A stretch of 12,503 nucleotides of DNA from Solirubrobacterales bacterium (GTDB taxonomy: Bacteria; Actinomycetota; Thermoleophilia; Solirubrobacterales; Solirubrobacteraceae): contig JAFMRN010000037.1 of assembly GCA_017354065.1 (NCBI GenBank), positions 1 to 12,503 on the forward strand, read 5' to 3'. A program made the translations under genes and the position numbers. Below, piece after piece: positions 4,947-10,036 of the stretch. How positions within the stretch are numbered: position 1 is the first letter of the stretch; every line of letters starts with the position of its first letter. The notes under the pieces are model-generated. The model was not told the DNA's origin and searched no databases. It saw only the letters and a program-made list of their open reading frames with translations.

Positions 4947-6958
4947 GCGTCGGCCTCATCCAGGGTCTCCTCGGCCAGCAGCTCGGTGACCAGATCATCG
5001 AGGCTCGCGCGGCGCTCGGTCAGCAGCTCGATCACCTCGCGGTGGGCGTTGTCGACGATCCGGTGGACCTCTTTGTCAATCAGCTGCTGGGTCTGCTCGG
5101 ACGCCTCAGCGGCGCCGGGCAGCAGGAAGCTCGACTCCTCGGAGGCCAGCACCGCCACCGGGCCGATCGCCGAGCTCATGCCCCAGCGCCCGACCATGTA
5201 GCGCGCGATCCGCGTGAGCTGCTGGATGTCTGACTCGGCGCCGGTTGTCAGGTCGCCGAACACGACCTCCTCGGCGCAGCGCCCGCCCAGCGCAACCTTG
5301 ATCTGGGCCATCAGGTGGCGCTCATCGTGGTTGAAGCGGTCCGCGTCCGGCGCGGAGAAGGTCACGCCGAGGGCCTGGCCGCGGGGGATGATCGAGACCT
5401 TGCGCACCGGGTCGGCGCCGGGGGTGAGCATCCCGACGATCGCGTGCCCGGCCTCGTGGTAGGCGGTCCGGCGGCGGTCCGCGTCGCTCATCACGACCTG
5501 GCGGGCGGCGCCCAGCACGATTCGCTCCAGCGCGTCGGTGAAGTCGAGCTTGCCGACCTTCTCATGGCTGCGCTTGGCGGCCAGCAGCGCGGCCTCATTG
5601 ACCAGGTTCGCGAGGTCGGCGCCGACCATCCCCGGCGTCGTGGAGGCGAGCCCGCCGAGGTCCACGTCGGGCGACAGCGGGACGCTGCGCGTGTGCACCT
5701 TCAGCACCTTCTCGCGGCCGACCCGGTCGGGCGGCTGGACCACGACCCGGCGGTCAAAGCGGCCCGGACGCAGCAGCGCCTGGTCGAGGATCTCCGGCCG
5801 GTTGGTGGCGCCGAGCACGATCACGCCGGAGCGGGGGTCGAAGCCGTCCATCTCGGTCAGGATCTGGTTCAGCGTCTGCTCGCGCTCATCGTGACCGCCC
5901 GACAGGTTCGGCCCGCCGGACGAGCGTGAGCGGCCGATGGCGTCCAGCTCGTCGATGAAGATGATCGCCGGGGCGGCCTCCTTGGCCTGGTTGAAGAGAT
6001 CGCGTACGCGGCTGGCGCCGACGCCGACGATCATCTCCACGAACTCTGAGGCGGACATCTGGAAGAACGGGACGTTCGCCTCGCCCGCGACGGCCCGGGC
6101 CAGCAGCGTCTTACCGGTGCCGGGCGGTCCTGAGAGCAGCACGCCGCGCGGGATCTTGGCGCCCAGGCGCAGGTACTTCTCCGGCTCCTTGAGGAAGTCG
6201 ACGATCTCATACAGCTCGCCCTTGGCCTCGTCGATGCCGGCCACGTCGTTGAAGGTGACGTGCTGGTCATCACCCTCGACCCGGCGCGCGCTGGAGCGGC
6301 CGAAGGACATCAGGCCGCCGGCGCCGGCCCCCGCGGCCCGGCGCATCACGAAGATCACCAGCAGGATGATCAACAGCGCGGGGCCGAAGCTGACGATGAT
6401 CTCCTCAACAATCCCGGGCCCGGAGTTCGGGTTCTGGGCGTTCAGCTGGACGTCCTTCTTGACCAGCAGGTCATACAGCGAGGTGCGCGGCGCGAAGCTT
6501 GGGATTTGGGTCCCGAAGTTCTTGGTCTCCTTGTTGGAGCTGGGATCGGCGACCGCCTGCTTGAAGGTGCCCTGCACGGCGTCCGCGTCGGTCGTGACCG
6601 TGGCGACGTTCCCCTGCTGGACCTCGCTGAGGAACTCGTTGTAGGGGAGCCGGATCCGGGGGCTGTTGAGCACCTGGGAGGAGATCCACATGTTCAGCCC
6701 GATCAGGATCGCCACCACGGCGGCCAGCACCGCCCAGTTGGTGCGGCGGTTCGGCGGGCGGTTGTTCTGGTTGTTGTTGCCCAAGCCCGGATGCTGCTGG
6801 GAGCGGCCGTCAGCGCCGTTCTTGGACCCGGGCGGGCGCGGCGGTTCGCTGCTTCCCGAGCCCGGCGGCGGCAGGCGCAGGTTACGCCCGCGGGGGCGAT
6901 TCTCCCCCCGTGTGGGCTCCTGGCCGGTCTGCGGCGCGCCTGGCGTCTCGTCAGCCAT
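4838..6958 (-). CDS. ftsH: ATP-dependent zinc metalloprotease FtsH
   Basis: This 706-residue membrane AAA+ protease degrades damaged membrane proteins and some regulators as a hexamer. Order: a Pro/Gly/Asn-rich cytoplasmic extension (1-72), TM1 (about 75-95), an extracytoplasmic domain (about 96-185), TM2 (about 186-206), the AAA module with Walker A GPPGTGKT (277-284), pore FVEM (306-309), Walker B IIFIDELD (332-339), second region of homology NRPEILDQALLRPGRFDRR (386-404), and the protease domain with zinc motif HEAGH (501-505) and the downstream GAESDIQQL Asp ligand. All catalytic residues are intact. The C-terminal ~30 residues form a Ser/Gly/Asp-rich tail that is encoded opposite the diguanylate cyclase tail. 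The start is ATG 6958; CACAAT sits 7 nt upstream and no good Shine-Dalgarno is seen. The N-terminal extension is longer than that of the E. coli protein, which starts almost at TM1. Confidence 0.97.
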   Translation of the reverse strand: MADETPGAPQTGQEPTRGENRPRGRNLRLPPPGSGSSEPPRPPGSKNGADGRSQQHPGLGNNNQNNRPPNRRTNWAVLAAVVAILIGLNMWISSQVLNSPRIRLPYNEFLSEVQQGNVATVTTDADAVQGTFKQAVADPSSNKETKNFGTQIPSFAPRTSLYDLLVKKDVQLNAQNPNSGPGIVEEIIVSFGPALLIILLVIFVMRRAAGAGAGGLMSFGRSSARRVEGDDQHVTFNDVAGIDEAKGELYEIVDFLKEPEKYLRLGAKIPRGVLLSGPPGTGKTLLARAVAGEANVPFFQMSASEFVEMIVGVGASRVRDLFNQAKEAAPAIIFIDELDAIGRSRSSGGPNLSGGHDEREQTLNQILTEMDGFDPRSGVIVLGATNRPEILDQALLRPGRFDRRVVVQPPDRVGREKVLKVHTRSVPLSPDVDLGGLASTTPGMVGADLANLVNEAALLAAKRSHEKVGKLDFTDALERIVLGAARQVVMSDADRRRTAYHEAGHAIVGMLTPGADPVRKVSIIPRGQALGVTFSAPDADRFNHDERHLMAQIKVALGGRCAEEVVFGDLTTGAESDIQQLTRIARYMVGRWGMSSAIGPVAVLASEESSFLLPGAAEASEQTQQLIDKEVHRIVDNAHREVIELLTERRASLDDLVTELLAEETLDEADAYAAAGLTRDSASGSGSDNGSVGVDGVRASSPGKPE

Positions 6959-6965
6959 CAGCTTG

Positions 6966-6971
6966 ATTGTG
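6966..6971 (-). promoter_or_regulatory. Candidate -10 element for ftsH (leaderless)
   Basis: On the minus strand CACAAT is followed by 7 nt and the ftsH ATG (6958). It shares four of six bases with TATAAT and keeps the spacing seen at other starts in the window. No clear -35 is visible. Confidence 0.35.
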
Positions 6972-6993
6972 ACAGCGTGGTGAACAAGGCCCT

Positions 6994-7192
6994 AGATGAG
7001 TAGTTCCACGGCCGCGTGAGAGACCACGATCGACCAAACGGGCGAGTCCGGATGCCGGGGAAGGTCGGGGACCGAGCCGGTCAAGGACGCAAGCCGAAGT
7101 CAAGGCTGGTGGCCTTGGCGAGGCGAGGACGCAGATCCGGCGAAGCATCATCCGACCTTATCCGGCACGCGTGGTCGTGGAACTACTCATCT
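6994..7192 (+). ncRNA. Candidate structured non-coding RNA of unknown class
   Basis: No convincing reading frame fills the 242 bp between ftsH and the NYN gene, but the stretch folds as one closed unit. The ends pair perfectly over 17 bp (6994-7010 with 7176-7192). Inside, GCCGG (7054-7058) and AAGGTCGG (7061-7068) pair with CCGGC (7162-7166) and CCGACCTT (7152-7159), separated by a G-U pair and one mismatch. Two hairpins follow: GACCG/CGGTC (7070-7074 with 7078-7082) and GTCAAGGC/GCCTTGGC (7099-7106 with 7112-7119). CCGGAT (7048-7053) can pair with ATCCGG (7135-7140) to give a pseudoknot. AGGACGCA occurs twice (7084-7091, 7126-7133), and the unpaired segments are rich in G and A. Two G-U pairs would be A-C mismatches on the other strand, which favours plus. 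No clear promoter or T-tract is seen. A minus-strand RNA would lie in the leader of ftsH. I cannot name the family; the size and closed shape invite comparison with raiA RNA and with 6S-like RNAs. Confidence 0.65.
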
Positions 7193-7200
7193 CACTGGCT

Positions 7201-7578
7201 TCAGAAGCCGCCGTCCAGCCGCCGGCGGAAGAAGTCCGCGCCCTCGACCGTCGCGCCCTCGCTGTGGGCGCGCTCTGACAACCAGCGGTCCGAGGTTACA
7301 ACGCGAATCTGGTGGGGCTGGGGGTCCTGTTTCAGCCGGCGCACGATCTCATCGTCGGCCGCATCACGCTTGGGCTTCGGCGCGTGGGCCACGTCGATCA
7401 CGGACGAGCGGATTGGCGGTGAGGGCTGGCGCTCGAACACCACGGTCACGTCCTCGTTCTCCGCCGCGGCCCAGCGTTCGAGCTCGTCGACCAGGCGCAG
7501 CATCGCCGCGTCGCGGTCCTTCCACCATTTGTCCGGGCGGGTGCCGATCACGTTCATTCCGTCCACGAGCCAGCGCAT
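7201..7578 (-). CDS. NYN (PIN-like) ribonuclease, YacP/Rae1-like
   Basis: The 125-residue protein matches the compact YacP-like NYN domain. The acidic active-site residues are visible: D6 and N9 in LVDGMNVIG, D75-D76 in DAADDEIV, and D97 in VVTSDRWL, along with the central VTVVFER strand. Characterised relatives (B. subtilis Rae1/YacP) are endoribonucleases that cut mRNA in the ribosomal A site; they are around 170 residues, so this version is shorter. It starts at ATG 7578, 3 nt after the arfB stop codon, and GAGGA inside the arfB end provides a ribosome site about 10 nt upstream. The two genes are therefore almost certainly translated from one mRNA. The structured RNA candidate begins 9 bp after its stop codon. 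Function as a ribosome-linked nuclease is inferred from the family and the neighbour. Confidence 0.85.
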   Translation of the reverse strand: MRWLVDGMNVIGTRPDKWWKDRDAAMLRLVDELERWAAAENEDVTVVFERQPSPPIRSSVIDVAHAPKPKRDAADDEIVRRLKQDPQPHQIRVVTSDRWLSERAHSEGATVEGADFFRRRLDGGF

Positions 7579-7581
7579 TGC

Positions 7582-7980
7582 TCAATCCTCGGGTGGGCGC
7601 CGGCGTCCGCGCTTGAGCTCGCCCGTGCGGCGTTTCGCCGCCAGCCGCCGCTCTTTACTCGCGCGCGTAGGGCGTGAGGCCCGGCGTGGCTTCTCGACCC
7701 GCAGGGCCTGGCTGACGCGCTCGGCGAGCCGTGCCAGCGCCAGCTCGCGGTTGCGCGTCTGGCTGCGCGTGTCCTGGGCCGTGGCGGTGATCCGCGCGCC
7801 GAGCTTGTCCTCCAGGCGTTGGCGCTGGGTCTCGCTCAGCCCCGTGGCCGCGGCGAGCTCAAGGCTTGCTTCCACTTTTGAGGAGGTCACGTTCGCGTGC
7901 TGGCCGCCGGGCCCTGAGGAGCGGCTGGTGCGAATTTGAACCAGATCGAGCGGGATTCCAGGGATAAGTTCGTTGTCCAT
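7582..7980 (-). CDS. arfB: Peptidyl-tRNA hydrolase ArfB-type ribosome rescue factor
   Basis: The 132-residue protein is a single RF-1-type domain. It has the catalytic GGQ (25-27) in SRSSGPGGQHANVTSSKVE, the DTRSQTRNRELAL motif, and a very basic C-terminal tail (RASKERRLAAKRR onward). In ArfB (YaeJ) this tail enters the empty mRNA channel of stalled ribosomes, and GGQ releases the nascent peptide. The length is close to that of E. coli ArfB, and there is no codon-recognition domain, which sets it apart from RF1 and RF2. I chose ATG 7980 because the family begins with this IPLDLVQIRTSRSSGP segment; the open frame upstream to 8133 gives a non-conserved stretch antisense to the cspA leader. The gene is the first of a two-gene operon with the NYN nuclease and is divergent from cspA. 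No strong ribosome site precedes the ATG. Confidence 0.92.
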   Translation of the reverse strand: MDNELIPGIPLDLVQIRTSRSSGPGGQHANVTSSKVEASLELAAATGLSETQRQRLEDKLGARITATAQDTRSQTRNRELALARLAERVSQALRVEKPRRASRPTRASKERRLAAKRRTGELKRGRRRPPED

Positions 7981-8046
7981 CGCGACGGCGTCTGTTTCCA
8001 GGGAGTGAAAGGTTTGTGACCGAGCGCCGTGAGGCCCGCGTACCCG

Positions 8047-8159
8047 TGCTAGTTTCGCGCTACGGCCGCTTAACACGCGGCAAACACACGCAGGTGCAGG
8101 CTCCGATGGTGACGTGACCTCCGGCAGCAGCACTCAGACTACGGAGGAGTACAGCCACC
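8047..8159 (+). promoter_or_regulatory. cspA promoter and long 5' leader
   Basis: TGC followed by TAGTTT (8047-8055) fits an extended -10 element, which would start transcription near 8062 and give a leader of roughly 98 nt. GGAGGAG (8143-8149), 10 nt before the ATG, is the strongest Shine-Dalgarno in the window. Long leaders that refold in the cold are known for cspA of E. coli; here only the length is seen, and no cold-box sequence is evident. Confidence 0.4.
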
Positions 8160-8363
8160 ATGGCAACTGGAACCGTCAAATGGTTCAGCGACGAGAAGGG
8201 CTTCGGCTTCATCACACCTGATGAGGGCAGCCGCGACCTGTTCGTCCACCACACCGCGATCGACGCTGACGGGTACCGCTCGCTGGCCGAGGGCTCAAAG
8301 GTCTCCTATGAGGAGGAGGCCGGTCCCAAGGGCCCGAAGGCGATCAACGTCGTAAAGCTTTAG
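8160..8363 (+). CDS. cspA: Cold-shock protein (CspA family)
   Basis: This 67-residue protein is a complete cold-shock domain and nothing else. GTVKWFSDEKGFGFITP contains the RNP1 motif (KGFGFI), and DLFVHHTAI is RNP2; aromatic nucleic-acid contacts W9, F16, F18, F28 and H30-H31 are in place. It binds single-stranded RNA and DNA and acts as an RNA chaperone. The start is unambiguous because of the GGAGGAG ribosome site and the conserved N-terminus. The gene stands alone: arfB is divergent and the rhodanese gene convergent. A large hairpin separates it from the rhodanese gene. Whether it is cold-induced or constitutive cannot be told from the sequence, but the roughly 100-nt leader suggests post-transcriptional control. 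Confidence 0.97.
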   Translation: MATGTVKWFSDEKGFGFITPDEGSRDLFVHHTAIDADGYRSLAEGSKVSYEEEAGPKGPKAINVVKL

Positions 8364-8372
8364 CGCTTCTGG

Positions 8373-8452
8373 GGCCGCTGCTGGCGGGAGGGTGCCGGAG
8401 CGGCCATGTGGCCGCGAAGGCGGGCCCCTCCACAACTCGCACAGCAGCGGCC
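8373..8452. terminator. Large nested hairpin between convergent cspA and rhodanese genes
   Basis: GGCCGCTGCTG (8373-8383) pairs perfectly with CAGCAGCGGCC (8442-8452). Inside it GGAGGG (8387-8392) pairs with CCCTCC (8426-8431), GCC (8394-8396) with GGC (8419-8421), and GCGGCC (8400-8405) with GGCCGC (8410-8415) around an ATGT loop. The rod fills almost the whole 100-bp gap and is present in transcripts from both sides. No T-tract follows, so it is either a tail-less bidirectional terminator or a stable RNA. Confidence 0.5.
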
Positions 8453-8463
8453 TGATGCGCCTC

Positions 8464-8796
8464 CTAGGGCTCGGCTACCTCGCCGCCCTCGGGCTCAAGC
8501 TCCAGCCCGTTCTCTGACCAGGCCAGCAGCCCGCCGGTCATGTTGTGGACCTCAAAGCCGGCCTGCTCCAGGGCGGTGGCGGCCATCGCCGAGCGTCCCC
8601 CGGAGCGGCAGTAGACGATCACGGGCCGCTCCTTGTCCAGCTCCTGGGCCCCCGCGGCGAGCTCTGAGAGCGGGATTAACTTTGCACCGGAAATTCGTCC
8701 AGCGTCGTATTCGTGCTGTTGGCGGACGTCCAAAAGCTGCACATCCCCTTGCAGCAATTGGGCTTTTACCTGGTTAGGTGTGTAATCAGCAGCCAT
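8464..8796 (-). CDS. Single-domain rhodanese-like protein
   Basis: The 110-residue protein is one rhodanese domain of GlpE/PspE size. LLDVRQQHEYDAGRISGAKLIP is the CDC25-like strand, and the active-site loop CRSGGRS (C63) follows VIVY. The cysteine would carry a persulfide and transfer sulfur to cyanide, thioredoxin-like or other acceptors; the true partner is unknown. The late LLAWSENGLELE segment is the usual end of the fold, and a short acidic tail follows. There is no signal peptide, so it is cytoplasmic. ATG 8796 follows TAAGCT by 7 nt, which again suggests a leaderless transcript. The gene is divergent from the riboswitch-controlled hydrolase gene and convergent with cspA. Confidence 0.93.
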   Translation of the reverse strand: MAADYTPNQVKAQLLQGDVQLLDVRQQHEYDAGRISGAKLIPLSELAAGAQELDKERPVIVYCRSGGRSAMAATALEQAGFEVHNMTGGLLAWSENGLELEPEGGEVAEP

Positions 8797-8803
8797 GCGG
8801 TGC

Positions 8804-8809
8804 AGCTTA
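8804..8809 (-). promoter_or_regulatory. Candidate -10 element for the rhodanese gene (leaderless)
   Basis: On the minus strand TAAGCT fits TANNNT and is followed by 7 nt and the ATG at 8796. No ribosome site lies between them. Confidence 0.4.
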
Positions 8810-8834
8810 TCTCACCTTAAGGAGGAGTTTCGGC

Positions 8835-8862
8835 TTGTTCCCTGAAGGCGATGTTGTATCCT
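8835..8862 (+). promoter_or_regulatory. Promoter of the riboswitch-hydrolase transcript
   Basis: TTGTTC (8835-8840), a 16-nt spacer and TATCCT (8857-8862) make a sigma70-type promoter. The predicted start near 8869 lies just ahead of the riboswitch aptamer, as expected for a leader-controlled gene. Confidence 0.55.
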
Positions 8863-8878
8863 GCTCGCGCAGCACACC

Positions 8879-9026
8879 CAGCCGAGTCCCTTGCACACCT
8901 GTGCAGGGGAGCGGGGGAACCCAGTTGTTTGAGCCCGGCCGGGCTCTTGGGGCGAATCGCGGACTTCCCTTCCGTGTAGCGCAGCTCTTTCTTGCGCGAG
9001 CCCGACAGCTAACCCCGTAGGCGTTA
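8879..9026 (+). ncRNA. c-di-AMP riboswitch (ydaO/yuaA class)
   Basis: The conserved blocks of the ydaO/yuaA aptamer occur in order: GCCGAGTCC (8881-8889), CGGGGGAACCCA (8912-8923), TTGGGGCGAAT (8947-8957), and the diagnostic CCCGACAGCTAACCCCGTAGGC (9001-9022, quoted here only as a block). Variable stems lie between them: TGCACA/TGTGCA (8892-8897 with 8900-8905) and the perfect GAGCCCGG/CCGGGCTC hairpin (8931-8946). This class senses cyclic di-AMP and in many bacteria, actinobacteria included, precedes cell-wall hydrolase genes, as here. No intrinsic terminator lies between the aptamer and the gene. AACCCC of the aptamer (9011-9016) can pair with GGGGTT (9038-9043), which covers the ribosome site, so control of translation is plausible. 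The direction of the switch is not settled by the sequence; the class usually turns genes off when c-di-AMP is bound. Confidence 0.93.
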
Positions 9027-9046
9027 TAGAAAGAGAAGGGGTTGGT

Positions 9047-9958
9047 TTGTCGTTTTTCAAACACAACGTCGGCAGGCGCCTGCTTGCCGTCGCGCTCGTG
9101 GGAGTCCTCAGCGCACTGATTCCGGCCTTTGCTTCTGCAAAGCAGGTTGCACACAAAACCGCCAAGAAGACAACGCAGAAGTCCAGTCAGCCCACGTTGC
9201 AGTACGGGCAGCGGGGCTCCTCGGTGAAGACGCTGCAGAGTGATCTCACCGCCGTCAACTACCACACCAAGGTCACTGGCAAGTTCGACAGCCAGACCAA
9301 GACCGAGGTCAAGAAGTTCCAGAAGGCCAAGCACCTCGACGCCGACGGCGTAGTTGGCTCACAGACCTGGGCATCGCTGAACAAGGCGATGAAGCAGGCC
9401 CAAGCCGGCGGTCCGCAGTCGAGCACCGCCAACGCCACCGAGCTGACCGCCGACAACAGCGGCGGCGCCGGCATGGAAGGCCTGCCCACGAACCCGAGCC
9501 CGAACGTCGGGCCCGCACAGACGGGTAAGGCCCAGCTCTCAAACGGCCAGGCGACAGCTCCCTCGGGCGCTCCGCAGGTGATCCAAGAGGTCATCCAGGC
9601 CGCCAACAAGATCGCCACCACTCCCTACACCTGGGGCGGCGGCCACAACCCGACCTTCAGCGGTCCCGGTTATGACTGCTCCGGCTCAGTGTCATACGCA
9701 CTGCACGGCGGCGGCCTGCTGAAGGCTCCGCTGGATTCGACCTCACTCGAGTCATACGGTGACAAGGGTCCGGGTCAGTGGATCACGATCTACGCCAACA
9801 GCCAGCACACGTTCATGACCATCGCCGGTCTGACCTTTGACACGGTCAACCAGAGCTCATCGAACGGTGGTAACCGCTGGTCACTGAAGCCGTCCTCCTG
9901 GGAGACCAACCAGATCAACAGCGGCAGCTTCACAGTCGTTCACCCCCACGGCTGGTAA
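9047..9958 (+). CDS. Secreted peptidoglycan-binding NlpC/P60-type cell-wall hydrolase
   Basis: This 303-residue exported protein has a signal peptide (about 1-31: basic HNVGRR, hydrophobic LLAVALVGVLSALI, cleavage after AFASA). A Lys/Thr/Gln linker leads to a type-1 peptidoglycan-binding domain (about 50-113: YGQRGSSVKTLQSDL, GKFDSQTKTEVKKFQ, DGVVGSQTWASL), then a Gly/Pro/Ser/Asn spacer, and a C-terminal NlpC/P60-like peptidase (about 177-303). The catalytic cysteine is C211 in YDCSGSVSYAL, and H254 in NSQHTFMTI is the likely partner. Such enzymes cut stem-peptide bonds in the wall. The start is TTG 9047, with GAAGGGG about 5 nt upstream and no other in-frame start that leaves the signal peptide whole. 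Expression is placed under the c-di-AMP riboswitch directly upstream. A strong terminator follows the stop. Confidence 0.92.
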   Translation: MSFFKHNVGRRLLAVALVGVLSALIPAFASAKQVAHKTAKKTTQKSSQPTLQYGQRGSSVKTLQSDLTAVNYHTKVTGKFDSQTKTEVKKFQKAKHLDADGVVGSQTWASLNKAMKQAQAGGPQSSTANATELTADNSGGAGMEGLPTNPSPNVGPAQTGKAQLSNGQATAPSGAPQVIQEVIQAANKIATTPYTWGGGHNPTFSGPGYDCSGSVSYALHGGGLLKAPLDSTSLESYGDKGPGQWITIYANSQHTFMTIAGLTFDTVNQSSSNGGNRWSLKPSSWETNQINSGSFTVVHPHGW

Positions 9959-9973
9959 CAGCTCACGTTTTAG

Positions 9974-10017
9974 CGGGGCGTTAGGTCGGCCGACCTGGCG
10001 CCCCGTTTGCGTTTAAC
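9974..10017 (+). terminator. Intrinsic terminator after the hydrolase gene
   Basis: CGGGGCG (9974-9980) pairs with CGCCCCG (9999-10005), and the perfect palindrome GGTCGGCCGACC (9984-9995) extends the arm inward. TTT, GCG and TTTAA follow, an interrupted T-rich tail. The stem lies 15 bp after the stop codon and before the acyl-CoA dehydrogenase promoter. Confidence 0.75.
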
Positions 10018-10024
10018 GGGTGGG

Positions 10025-10030
10025 TAGGAT
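10025..10030 (+). promoter_or_regulatory. Candidate -10 element for the acyl-CoA dehydrogenase (leaderless)
   Basis: TAGGAT fits TANNNT and is followed by 6 nt (TGCGTT) and the ATG at 10037. No Shine-Dalgarno lies between them. A good -35 is not seen at the standard distance. Confidence 0.4.
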
Positions 10031-10036
10031 TGCGTT

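Noticed and set aside
5315..5929. Long reading frames on the plus strand opposite ftsH (also 5937-6644 and 6260-7003).
   Set aside because: They are shadows of the high-GC ftsH codons; their residue composition is Arg/Ala/Gly/Ser biased and shows no family motif.
7084..7096. GGACGCAAGCC resembles the core of the c-di-GMP-I (GEMM) riboswitch.
   Set aside because: The other GEMM blocks are not in the right order or spacing, and the 17-bp terminal stem and second long-range helix do not fit that fold.
7016..7939. A 307-codon plus-strand frame spanning the structured RNA, the NYN gene and arfB.
   Set aside because: The product is a Ser/Arg-rich low-complexity sequence opposite two well-supported genes, so it is an antisense shadow.
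7981..8133. The arfB frame extends upstream to an ATG at 8133.
   Set aside because: The added 51 residues are unlike the family and lie opposite the cspA leader; the family's N-terminus matches ATG 7980.
8807..9334. Minus-strand frame across the riboswitch and the hydrolase start.
   Set aside because: It covers the conserved riboswitch blocks and the signal peptide in antisense, and has no recognisable domain.
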